A DNA stretch of 64,000 nt from Xenorhabdus miraniensis (GTDB taxonomy: Bacteria; Pseudomonadota; Gammaproteobacteria; Enterobacterales; Enterobacteriaceae): positions 88,172 through 152,171 of the forward strand of contig NZ_NITZ01000012.1 in the NCBI RefSeq assembly GCF_002632615.1, read 5' to 3'. The translations under genes and the position numbers were made by a program. The notes beneath the pieces were generated by a model, which was given only the letters and a program-made list of their open reading frames with translations, searched no databases and was not told the DNA's origin. Below are positions 34,237 to 43,261 of this stretch, piece by piece (positions within the stretch are counted from its first letter, which is position 1; each line of letters opens with the position of its first letter).

Positions 34237-35112
34237 TCATACAATAAATTTGTATGAATCAAGATATTTTATCTCTTTATCAAAAATAGATTCTAGTGCA
34301 TAAATAAGTTCACTATCGCTATTCTTAAATTGCAATCCAAATTTAATGATGTTTTTCTGCACTATATTCCATCCAGTTAAAATTTCGTTTCCATTATATT
34401 TGATTATTTCACTTCTAAAATGCCGCTCTCTTACCATAGAGATCCCTCTAATACAACCATAAAATTTTCTAAATATATACATATCTTTTAAAATTAGTTT
34501 GTTGGATTTGTTGGATTTCATAGATGAAATCAATTCATTAGCGCTATTAAAGACATAACTATACTCTTCTATATAATTCTTTTCTAACAAAAATGGTGTC
34601 ACTATTGAGTTGTTTTTTTTATTCACATGCCTATATAAGTAAAAGCCATGGATATTGAATTTTTCTCTTACATAAAAATCTGAAATAAATTTAATGACAG
34701 TTATATTATCATATGGATCCCATATTAAAAACTTATTTGTTTCAATTCTTTTTGATATAACATATTTTGTATGATTTTCTTTCTGATAATAATCATGTTC
34801 ACTTTTGAAAAAATACGCATTAGATTCCAAAATAAAGATTTCATTTAGTGGGATTTTATTTAAATCCTTTAAATAATACACTCTTTTTTCTATATAGAAA
34901 AATTCTTTCAAAAAAACAAAAAATATATGTGGTTCAACAGTCCCAGAAAAAATATGAGTTGGAAAATGATAAGAAATATTAAAATTAAATGAATGAAGTT
35001 TATCTGCGTTTATATCATTATACTCCATAAAATAAGTTAATGCATTAAAAAAACAATCATATGGACCTAAATGTTCAAAATAATTACCTATAGAATCAAG
35101 ATGCTTACTCAT
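34237..35112 (-). CDS. BtrH-like papain-fold protein, putative acyltransferase
   Basis: A 291-residue protein that I do not recognise firmly. The first ~140 residues fit the N-terminal pattern of BtrH and other C39-like papain folds. An early Cys lies in LGPYDCFFNALTYF (C20). A beta-strand/loop LESNAYFFKSEHDYY is followed by His in KENHTKYVIS (H114) and Asp in FLIWDPYDN (D132), giving a Cys-His-Asp order. BtrH moves an acyl group from an acyl carrier protein to an amine of ribostamycin; an ACP and its ligase lie in this cluster, which supports an acyl-transfer role. There is no signal peptide. It is 10 bases downstream of the GT4 gene, so co-transcribed. Confidence 0.6.
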   Translation of the reverse strand: MSKHLDSIGNYFEHLGPYDCFFNALTYFMEYNDINADKLHSFNFNISYHFPTHIFSGTVEPHIFFVFLKEFFYIEKRVYYLKDLNKIPLNEIFILESNAYFFKSEHDYYQKENHTKYVISKRIETNKFLIWDPYDNITVIKFISDFYVREKFNIHGFYLYRHVNKKNNSIVTPFLLEKNYIEEYSYVFNSANELISSMKSNKSNKLILKDMYIFRKFYGCIRGISMVRERHFRSEIIKYNGNEILTGWNIVQKNIIKFGLQFKNSDSELIYALESIFDKEIKYLDSYKFIV

Positions 35113-35122
35113 TTATTACCCT

Positions 35123-36151
35123 TTACTTATTATTTAATCCTACTAAATTAGTATATATCTGTTCATATTTTTTTCCCATTATAGTGTGATCGAATGTTAA
35201 TCCTCTTTTTTTAGAGTTATCTCCCATTTTCAAGCGTAGTGTACTATCTTCAATAAGAAGCTGGCAAAAATCCCTAGCTTCATTATATCCTGTACACAAA
35301 AAACCAGTTTCCCCATGAATAATTTGTTCAGAATTTCCGCCTTTGTTTTCAGCAATAACAGGAATACCTGCAACCATTGCCTCAGAAATTACATTAGCAA
35401 ATCCTTCAAAACTATCATCAGGAGTAATGTATAAAAATATATCACATATAGAAAGCATTTCTTTTATTTTTTCTCCTGGCCATATTTTTATTTTATCTTG
35501 TGCATTGTTTTTTATTATTTCAATCCTCAAATTTTCTATAATTCTTGTATCCCCATCACCAGCTATAATAAATCTTGCCTTTAAATTAAAATCCAATAAT
35601 TTTTTTATATAGTTTTCAGGAATTTTATTTTTATAGATAGTACTATGACGTCCAATAATAATTTCTGTATTTTTTTTCTTATTTAAAATAAATTCTCCAA
35701 CATCAATATAACTTTTTATTACAACTCTTTTTTTATCATCTATATGCTTTTGAAAGCAATTAATAAAATCACTTCCTACGATGTATATATCAGCCTGAAT
35801 ATCTTCAACTGGAGTTGGATCTTGTACTGTTACAATTACACCACAGCTATGAGGAATTCTATTTTTAGGTATCATCTTAAATCCAGGCCACCAATGATAA
35901 TGGATAATATCAGGAGCCTCTTCTCTAATAATTTTTAGAATATTTTTTTTTCCATAATCAATAAATGAAGCATGCAATTTATTTAGTTCATATTCATACT
36001 GATTCAAAGTGCTGACTACGACATGTTCAAAGTATATAGGCGTAGAGGAAATTATATTAGTTAAAGCTCTTTGCCCCCCCCCAATCTTCATGTGTTGTAT
36101 TAAATGTATTATTTTTACTTTATTATGTAATAGCTTACTATTTTCATTCAT
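35123..36151 (-). CDS. Glycosyltransferase family 4-type
   Basis: A GT-B fold retaining glycosyltransferase (342 residues), cytoplasmic. The N-terminal lobe opens KIIHLIQHMKIGGGQRALTN with the donor-site glycine loop. The C-terminal lobe has the EX7E-like region DDSFEGFANVISEAMVAGIP and VIAENKGGNSEQIIHG, which bind the sugar nucleotide. It starts 16 bases after the GT2 gene and is followed after 10 bases by the BtrH-like gene. Donor and acceptor are unknown. Confidence 0.88.
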   Translation of the reverse strand: MNENSKLLHNKVKIIHLIQHMKIGGGQRALTNIISSTPIYFEHVVVSTLNQYEYELNKLHASFIDYGKKNILKIIREEAPDIIHYHWWPGFKMIPKNRIPHSCGVIVTVQDPTPVEDIQADIYIVGSDFINCFQKHIDDKKRVVIKSYIDVGEFILNKKKNTEIIIGRHSTIYKNKIPENYIKKLLDFNLKARFIIAGDGDTRIIENLRIEIIKNNAQDKIKIWPGEKIKEMLSICDIFLYITPDDSFEGFANVISEAMVAGIPVIAENKGGNSEQIIHGETGFLCTGYNEARDFCQLLIEDSTLRLKMGDNSKKRGLTFDHTIMGKKYEQIYTNLVGLNNK

Positions 36152-36167
36152 TACAAAAACTACCTTT

Positions 36168-37082
36168 TTATCTAATCATTTTATAATAAGTTTTTTTAGA
36201 ACTTTTAACTTCAGTTCTAAAACCATTTCTTAAAGACTCACATAGCTCTTCCAAACTAATTTTTCCGAATGTAAATTCTTTATAAACGATGGGAGCAACT
36301 GTTGTATGTTTTCTCATAAAATAATCAAAGTTTTTATTAATATCTCTTAATCTATTACTTCCGACTGGATGTTCTAAATGATAAACAATAGCATCTTTTC
36401 TGTATTTGTAACAAATTCCATATAAATATAAACGATATCCTAACTCAACATCTTCTACTCCCCATCCTATGAATTTTTCATCAAAACTCCCAACCTTTAC
36501 CAGATCACTTTTTCTCACGGAAACATTTCGAGCTACAAAGCAAATCCATCTAGCATGATGGTAATTTTGATATTCTACATCAAACAATTTTAATGTTATT
36601 TTTCCATAGAAATCCCTACGAGTTTTTTTCAATAACTCATCCATATCACCATGTAGAGCCTTAGCTAGAGAAGATTTAAAGGAATCATGCATCAAATTAG
36701 AACAATATAAATTATAACGATCACCAACAACAACTAAATTCTTTTCTTTAAGGTGTTCAAAAATATGTGCACTAACGAATGTAGGGTTTAATATCACATC
36801 ATCGTCTGTTAAGATTATAATTTCACCACTCGCTGCATCAATGCCTATATTTCTAGCAACAGAAATCCCTTGATGTTTTATTTTAATATACTTAATTTTT
36901 AGATAAAAAGAATATTTTTCTATTATCATTTCTAAATCAATATCAGATCCGTCATCAATTATAACAACTTCAAATAAAAAATTATTAACATATTGATTTA
37001 ATAGGGAATTTAATGTTATTTCTAAACGATCTGGTTTATTTCTAGTAATAATTAAAACACTTGCATGATATTTATCGGTCAT
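36168..37082 (-). CDS. Glycosyltransferase family 2-type
   Basis: A GT-A fold inverting glycosyltransferase (304 residues). The nucleotide-binding start ASVLIITRNKPDRLEITLNS, the first acidic site VVIIDDGSDIDLE and the DxD-like EIIILTDDDVILNP are visible. A C-terminal catalytic-base region FIGWGVEDVELGYRLY carries the ED pair of galactosyltransferase-like members. It is the first gene after the IS30 insertion, so its own upstream promoter may have been replaced or lost. Confidence 0.88.
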   Translation of the reverse strand: MTDKYHASVLIITRNKPDRLEITLNSLLNQYVNNFLFEVVIIDDGSDIDLEMIIEKYSFYLKIKYIKIKHQGISVARNIGIDAASGEIIILTDDDVILNPTFVSAHIFEHLKEKNLVVVGDRYNLYCSNLMHDSFKSSLAKALHGDMDELLKKTRRDFYGKITLKLFDVEYQNYHHARWICFVARNVSVRKSDLVKVGSFDEKFIGWGVEDVELGYRLYLYGICYKYRKDAIVYHLEHPVGSNRLRDINKNFDYFMRKHTTVAPIVYKEFTFGKISLEELCESLRNGFRTEVKSSKKTYYKMIR

Positions 37083-37212
37083 ATAACCTCTTTTTAAAAT
37101 AGCTCATAATATATTTAAAGATTTTTATTTTTGTAGTAATAAAAATTCTTACAAAGGATATATAATTAAATCTGCACAAATGCGAGAGTAGAAATATAAC
37201 TTGCATTCACAT

Positions 37213-38271
37213 AATAAGTGCAACACCGTTATAAACGAAGTAAACGAGTGGGGATGCCTTTAAATAACTCATTCGGTGTTTTGTAATCTCGTGTCTTCCG
37301 AGGACGTTTATTTAATCGATTAGCGACGAGATTTATCTCCTGCTCTGATACCTTATTAAAATCAGTCCCTTTTGGGAAGTAATCTCTGATTAATCCATTG
37401 GTGTTCTCATTTATTCCTCTTTCCCAAGGTGAATAAGGGTGGGCAAAATAAATCTTTGCCTCTAAATTTTTACTGATAAGTTCGTGCTCGGCAAATTCCA
37501 ATCCGTTATCAACAGTGATGGTTTTAATCTTTTGTTTTATATGCGCTAAATTCCTTGTTACCGCTTTTGCAACCCCTTCCGCTGTTTTATCTTCAAGTTT
37601 AATCATGAGAGTAAATAGCGATTTTCGTTCAACTAATGTTAATAATGCACTTTTATGATCTTTTCCAACGATAGTATCCCCTTCCCAATCACCAATACGC
37701 TGTTTTTTATCAACAATTTTGGGACGATTATCAATACTGATTCTATTTTTTATTTTTCCTCTGCGCTCATAACTTCCATAGCGTTTTCGATACGATTTTT
37801 TAGCAATCCTGAGATGCTGCCATAAATCACCACCATTAATTTTATCCTTATAAATCAATCTATAAACCGTTTCATGATGTAAAGATATTATCTTTTCCCT
37901 TTTGAGATAACCAACGGTTTGTTCAGGGCTTAAATCTTGCCAGGTTAATTGCTTAATCAGTTTTGTTATCTCGGGTGTTACTTTGACTGCTTTTACCGCA
38001 GTATGGCGACGTTCTGATGCTTTAAGCTGGGCTTGTTTAGGGCAGTATTTCTGTGCTTCCCGGTTTCTTTTCAATTCACGACTAATTGTTGATGGGGCTC
38101 GATTAAGCGATGTTGCAATAAAACGTTGTGTAACACCGGCTTCTTTTAAACTGAAAATCTGATATCTTTCTATTTCGGTCAGTTGCATATAGGCCATAGT
38201 GCATTTTCCTTTGGCGAGAAAGATGCCTACTATAGCAACTGACCGCCTTTCTTAGAAATTGCACTTATTAG
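37213..38271 (-). mobile_element. IS30-family insertion sequence
   Basis: A complete IS30-type transposase of 322 residues (37229-38197) with the N-terminal helix-turn-helix (LTEIERYQIFSLKEAGVTQR, then STISRELKRN) and a DDE core: Asp in GDWEGDTIVGKDHKS, Asp in ITVDNGLEF, Glu in PWERGINENTNGLIRDYFP. Short inverted ends AATAAGTGCAA lie at 37213-37223 and, inverted, at 38260-38270. It sits between the exporter genes and the GT2 gene, splitting the biosynthetic operon. No frameshift; likely active. Confidence 0.9.
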
Positions 38272-38687
38272 GCGAATCCAAGTAATTTAATTATCATTAT
38301 CGCTAAGTAATAATTCCAATTTCCCCTTTTCAGTTTATTTTTTGTATGAGTGTGACACTGTTGTAGTTTTTTATCAGATGTCGGAATAATGGCATACTCT
38401 CAATTTCACTATTCAGGTTATGCGTGAATCATCTTTTTTAAAAACTATACGTGTGTCTGCCATGCATTTGCTACTTTCTTTTCATGCAATGTCGTTCAGC
38501 GGAAATGGTACTACAATGTAGTAGGCATCATTAGAACTTATTTGAGAATAAAAAATTTCCAAAAATGGAGCTAAATCCCTTTAGATTGTATTTAAACTAA
38601 ATTTCAAAAACCCACTTAGCATAAATGCATATAAAGTTATTAATGATCCCACTGAGATATTAAAAAATTAACTCATTGAAAACAATC
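38272..38687. other. Intergenic, IS30 flank
   Basis: A 416-base AT-rich stretch between the IS30 right end and the permease gene. No gene is visible; short frames have no recognisable similarity. It may have been a transcription gap or leader before the insertion. Confidence 0.4.
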
Positions 38688-39476
38688 TCAACTACCGGTA
38701 CTAGAATATGACTTCAGTCCTAAATGCCATGTTATTCTTGATAATACTAAGAAAGATATTGCAATAAAAAAAGATAGTATACCTAAATACCACTCGATAT
38801 TTCCAAGTAATGCTAGAGTTGCTGGATTGGAAATTAATGCAAACGGTAATATTATTTTAAAGATAAAACCAACTCCTCCGTTAAATATATCGATAGGGAA
38901 ACGTGCAATAATAATATTATTTAAGAATAAAGAATCTCTATGTTCATTGCTTGGCCACCAAAAAGCAGTAATGGTCCAGATAAACCATATGCTGTAATAT
39001 GTTATCATCCCTGTCAATAGATATAAGAAATATAAAAATAAATTAATTAATTCAAAATGTATTGAAGAAGAAAAATAACCATATATAACAATAAATACTC
39101 CACTAATTGAGTTAGTAAGTTGTGCAAAATTAATTCGTTTAAAAGAAGCATAAAATTGAGAGTCTATTGGTTTAACCAAATAAACATCAATATTACCTTT
39201 TATAATGTCATCCTGAAGTTCCCCCATATTGTTTATTAGTAATCCCATCATTATTGAATCAATAATAATATAAGTACCAATCAAGATAATCACGTCTTCC
39301 CAAGACCAACCTGAAATATTATCGACATGTGCATAGATAGATTTAAAAAGAACGATTGGTACCAAAATCCATAATAATGATGAAAAAATTGCAGCAAGGA
39401 AGTTAGGACGGTACTCCATATCCTGTTGTAAGCTTAAAAAGGATATATTTTTCATGATTTTTAAATATCTGATCAT
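38688..39476 (-). CDS. ABC-2-type export permease
   Basis: An integral membrane protein of 262 residues with about six hydrophobic segments, in the family with the motif LQDDIIKGNIDVYLVKPID (about 88-106), typical of ABC-2 family permeases of the ABC2_membrane_6 kind. It pairs with the permease encoded just upstream; both have the same KGNI/EGNL..L.KPID signature, so the channel is likely a heterodimer. Substrate unknown; the surrounding genes suggest an amino-glycoside-like product. Confidence 0.85.
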   Translation of the reverse strand: MIRYLKIMKNISFLSLQQDMEYRPNFLAAIFSSLLWILVPIVLFKSIYAHVDNISGWSWEDVIILIGTYIIIDSIMMGLLINNMGELQDDIIKGNIDVYLVKPIDSQFYASFKRINFAQLTNSISGVFIVIYGYFSSSIHFELINLFLYFLYLLTGMITYYSIWFIWTITAFWWPSNEHRDSLFLNNIIIARFPIDIFNGGVGFIFKIILPFALISNPATLALLGNIEWYLGILSFFIAISFLVLSRITWHLGLKSYSSTGS

Positions 39477-39714
39477 ATCAAACTCTAAGTAAAATTATCA
39501 TTTTTTATATGGTTAATATAACTATTGAATATACAAAATATCTTTGAATATATAAATATAATTTTCTCAATTAAATGTATAGATTTAAAACGAAAAAATT
39601 GGTTAACTTCAATAAATTGCTTTTATGTCAAATAGCATATGGATCTTGCTACCATTTAAATTCAGAAATGTTAATATCTTCATAAATACTTATTTAAATA
39701 ATATTTATGTTTCA

Positions 39715-40551
39715 TTAGCCACCTACCTCTACATATTTCTTTAATCCTTGTCTCCAAATAACTCTTCCGAGAGCAAAGAATATCACACACCAAATAATTT
39801 GTGTTATTAATCCAATTGAAACATTTATTTCTTCCATATCAGTGAATAATATTTTTAATGGAAAATATGCAAGATATGGAAATGGGGTTTTATCAATTAA
39901 CGAAGCTATATATGATGGAAGAATATCAATTGGGAAAAATGCTCCTGCTAAGATCATAATAACCATCTCCTTAACAAATAATATCATATCTGCTTTTTGA
40001 GTCCAAAAAACATAGCAGCCAATAGTCCAAGAAACTAAGAACCATAAAATACAAGATAGAGTAATAGACAAGATACCAGAAAATGTATTATATAAAGACA
40101 CATGAAAATCGAAATAACTTCCCAATATAATAGTCAGGATCATAAGAGGAATGACACCTAAAACAATATTAACTAGTCGATCGCCAACCATTTCCCAAAA
40201 ATAGTAGGCCTGAACATCTATAGGTTTTAGTAATAATGTACTAAGATTTCCCTCATGGACTTGTTCATATAATTTCCAATCAATTGCATACCACACAAAG
40301 TAATTAATAAATCGAGCACCGATAAAATACATGACTAACTCAGAGAATGTATAACCTCCAATTAAATCACCATTGCTATAAATAGTTCTCCATAAAAATA
40401 TCATTGCGATAGATGGTATTATAGCTTCAATAATCATATAAAAAACACTAAAACGATATTCAATTCCTCTTTGCCAAGTAATATAAGAAATACATAAGTA
40501 TTTTTTTATATATGGTTTATATGCTATAAAGTCTTTGATCTTGATTTTCAT
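39715..40551 (-). CDS. ABC-2-type export permease, second subunit
   Basis: A 278-residue membrane protein with about six hydrophobic helices and the signature EQVHEGNLSTLLLKPIDVQ near residues 97-115. It is homologous in layout to the permease at 38688-39476, which it precedes by 238 bases. Its start is 4 bases from the end of the ATPase gene, so translation is coupled. Such two-permease plus ATPase sets export drugs, glycans or lipids. Confidence 0.85.
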   Translation of the reverse strand: MKIKIKDFIAYKPYIKKYLCISYITWQRGIEYRFSVFYMIIEAIIPSIAMIFLWRTIYSNGDLIGGYTFSELVMYFIGARFINYFVWYAIDWKLYEQVHEGNLSTLLLKPIDVQAYYFWEMVGDRLVNIVLGVIPLMILTIILGSYFDFHVSLYNTFSGILSITLSCILWFLVSWTIGCYVFWTQKADMILFVKEMVIMILAGAFFPIDILPSYIASLIDKTPFPYLAYFPLKILFTDMEEINVSIGLITQIIWCVIFFALGRVIWRQGLKKYVEVGG

Positions 40552-40555
40552 TTAA

Positions 40556-41533
40556 TTATTTTCCTTCAGAATAAACTTTAGATATAATATCATCCATTGA
40601 TAGTTCTTCTACAATCAGATCTTCAATAAGAAATTTTTCCAATAGAGCTGAAACTATTTTTGGTATTTCCTTTCTCTTAACTTTTAGTGTAATATCTAAA
40701 TTATCTTGATTTGTAATTTCCCCGAAATATTCAAATTCTTTTCTGATTATTGTATTTTTCAATTTCATTTTTATATATTTATAATCACTAAATTTATTAA
40801 CAATGTCTATTGTTTTTCCATCATATATAATCATTCCATGGTGAATAATAATCAACCTATCACATAACTCTTTTATATCTTCAAGATAATGGCTAGTTAA
40901 GAAAATTGTTGATTGATATTTTTTATTATATTTTTTTAGAAAAGATCGGATATTCTTTTGTGCAAATATATCTAACCCAATTGTTGGCTCATCCATGAAT
41001 AATACCTCTGGGTTATGTAATGTTGCTCCTATTAACTCCATTTTCATTCTTTCCCCTAATGAGAGTTTTCTCGTTTGTATTCTCAATAAGTCTTTAACCT
41101 CCAGTAATCCAGAAAGCTCATTTATTCTACTATTAAAATCCTTCGTAGGAATATTGTATATATCTTTTATTAATCCATAATAATCCATTGGAGGCAAATC
41201 CCATATCAATTGAACTTTATTCCCCATAACCATGGATATCTTATTACAATATGTTAACGAACGTTTCCACGGTATTTCTCCTAAAACAGAGATCGTTCCG
41301 CTGGTTGGAGTTAATAATCCACTTAACATTTTAAGAGTTGTGGTTTTCCCCGCACCATTAAGACCAATTAATCCTACAAATTCACCTTTATTTACTTTAA
41401 AGGAGATGTTATCTACAGCATTATTAAACTCATATTTCCTATTGACTAGTGATTTTATTGATCCAATAAAACCAGGCTCTTTTTCATGATACTTATATAT
41501 TTTGGTTAAATTTTTTACATCTATCATTGGCAT
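40556..41533 (-). CDS. ABC exporter ATP-binding subunit
   Basis: A 325-residue ATPase of the DrrA/NatA class. Walker A is GLIGLNGAGKTTTLKML (about 55-70), the signature RKLSLGERMKMELIGATL, Walker B EVLFMDEPTIGLDIF, and the switch His in FLTSHYLEDIKEL. A C-terminal extension of about 90 residues (about 235-325) is a drug-exporter-like appendage. It starts the three-gene exporter operon ahead of the two permeases and is preceded by a 754-base gap. Confidence 0.92.
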   Translation of the reverse strand: MPMIDVKNLTKIYKYHEKEPGFIGSIKSLVNRKYEFNNAVDNISFKVNKGEFVGLIGLNGAGKTTTLKMLSGLLTPTSGTISVLGEIPWKRSLTYCNKISMVMGNKVQLIWDLPPMDYYGLIKDIYNIPTKDFNSRINELSGLLEVKDLLRIQTRKLSLGERMKMELIGATLHNPEVLFMDEPTIGLDIFAQKNIRSFLKKYNKKYQSTIFLTSHYLEDIKELCDRLIIIHHGMIIYDGKTIDIVNKFSDYKYIKMKLKNTIIRKEFEYFGEITNQDNLDITLKVKRKEIPKIVSALLEKFLIEDLIVEELSMDDIISKVYSEGK

Positions 41534-42287
41534 ATTTATAAAATGAATGTATTAGTCTATAAAACTTCCATTGATGTTGACATTGGTAAATTGATTATGT
41601 TTAATATTCTAAACAGCATTTTATACTATTGATATAGTTGTTCTATTTGGTAAAAATCCAAATAGATCAAACTAACATCAGGTGGTACATATCAAATTAT
41701 ATATTTTAAATGGTTATTTAGATGTGTCTGAGATAGTATTTTTCTCATTTGAACATATACAATCAACATACGCCTTAACCTGTTATGGAAAATCAAAATA
41801 CATTAACTCATTCAATTTTCATTATATGCAGGTTAATTTTTCATCAACAATATCTTCGGTAGTTAATTAAACGTCTTGCATCCATTCTCCGTTAAAAACC
41901 TATTCCAATTAGTATAATTATTACAGAAGATTTTAACACAAATTATGTATATAAATCATAATATGCAAAGCATTAAAATCTTAGGTTTTATGTGTGATAA
42001 GTATAATCTTGAAGGAATAGGCTATAATAGTTAATATATTACTAATATCAGAGTAGAAAAATTTGATATTAGACTAATACTTATGATTAATTTGTATTAT
42101 CTTATGTTTTCATTTTAAAAACTTATCTCCACTGATATAGTTAATTTTAAAAAAAATACTATTCTTATATAAGAATACTCAATAAATCTTAGGATGCATA
42201 CTGCTTAATTTATATGAGCTTGATTTGTTATCATAAGTTACTTTATCATGAAAAACTAACATCTCAAATTAAGATGAATATAAGATG
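41534..42287. other. Intergenic, 754 bases, no supported gene
   Basis: Very AT-rich spacer between the WbqC-like gene and the exporter operon. A 62-codon plus-strand frame at 41682-41870 has no recognisable domain and is not called. The exporter promoter must lie at the left part of this gap. Confidence 0.5.
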
Positions 42288-42977
42288 TTACAGGATACTT
42301 TTGAGCAAAATGTCTTTTGAATTATAACCATGATTCATGAACAAATCAAATATAGATAAATCAGGGATAAAACCATTTTTATTATAACATTGAGTATAAA
42401 CAGGACATTTCCATTCTATTGGTTTTATGTCAATTTTATTAATTTTAAAAAGCTCATGATCCAAATAATTATTATAGCTATATTTACCTGTGATATATTC
42501 ACTTCCCTCTGTTAATTTACAAATATCAATTAGCATGTCATTTTTTAAACTACTTAATTCCAGTTCAGACGAAATTATAACTTCAACATCTAATTTTAAA
42601 AAATCAATAACCCATATCAATATTTCATAATTTATTTCAGATATATATGTCCACTTTCTTTGGTATAACCCCTCTAAAAATGGAAATATTTCGGCAAAAT
42701 ATTTTGCCGAATTATAGTTATAATAAAAACTCTTTAAGTGTTTATTTCTCCAGTCATTTCCAGAAATACGTGTTTCTTTAATAGAGCTACCATTATTTTT
42801 CTCCACAGGAATAGTTAGAGTAAAAGAACCATTAGAATTTTTTAGTTTATTTCTGTTAACCCAATCATTCTTAGAATAACTGACGTGATCTAAAAAAACA
42901 AATATATCACTAATGATTATCTTATAAACTAATTGGATCCAAGGAAGATAGTGTGGCTGATGGATAGATATACGCAT
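42288..42977 (-). CDS. WbqC-family protein
   Basis: A 229-residue protein with the family hallmark at the N-terminus, SIHQPHYLPWIQLVYKI, then DIFVFLDHVSYSKNDWVNRNK and FTLTIPVEK. WbqC-like proteins occur in O-antigen and other glycan clusters and have been proposed to transfer glycine or another amino acid to sugars; the reaction is not well established. It lies 12 bases after the ACP gene, which suggests that it uses an ACP-bound aminoacyl or acyl group. AT-rich like its neighbours. Confidence 0.82.
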   Translation of the reverse strand: MRISIHQPHYLPWIQLVYKIIISDIFVFLDHVSYSKNDWVNRNKLKNSNGSFTLTIPVEKNNGSSIKETRISGNDWRNKHLKSFYYNYNSAKYFAEIFPFLEGLYQRKWTYISEINYEILIWVIDFLKLDVEVIISSELELSSLKNDMLIDICKLTEGSEYITGKYSYNNYLDHELFKINKIDIKPIEWKCPVYTQCYNKNGFIPDLSIFDLFMNHGYNSKDILLKSIL

Positions 42978-42989
42978 TCTAAGAATTTA

Positions 42990-43247
42990 TTAATTTTTAT
43001 TGCATTTAGATTCAATATAAATAACAAGCCTATTAAAAGAATTAAGTAAGTTAACACTCAGTTCTTCATCTGGAATCTGAATATGAAAATCTTGTTCTAT
43101 TCTAACCAATAATTCTAGTGCTGAAACAGAGTCAATGTTAAAACCATCTCTCAAATTATCCTCTATTAATTCAGGAGTAACGTCCAGTTCTAGTACATCT
43201 TTGAGCATTTGAGCTATTTTTACTTCAATATATTCTTTTGTTATCAT
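42990..43247 (-). CDS. Acyl carrier protein
   Basis: An 85-residue acidic carrier protein. The attachment site is DGFNIDSVSALELLVRIE, with Ser40 as the phosphopantetheine site; helix IV and the DFHIQIPDEEL stretch match FabF/NRPS-type carriers. It is 14 bases downstream of the ligase gene and 12 upstream of the WbqC gene. A dedicated ACP in a glycan-type cluster points to an acyl or aminoacyl intermediate. It is not the housekeeping AcpP. Confidence 0.88.
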   Translation of the reverse strand: MITKEYIEVKIAQMLKDVLELDVTPELIEDNLRDGFNIDSVSALELLVRIEQDFHIQIPDEELSVNLLNSFNRLVIYIESKCNKN

Positions 43248-43261
43248 GATAGTGAACTACC

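Noticed and set aside
41682..41870. A 62-codon plus-strand ORF in the 754-base gap
   Set aside because: It has no domain, no ribosome site and the AT-rich composition of the surrounding non-coding sequence.
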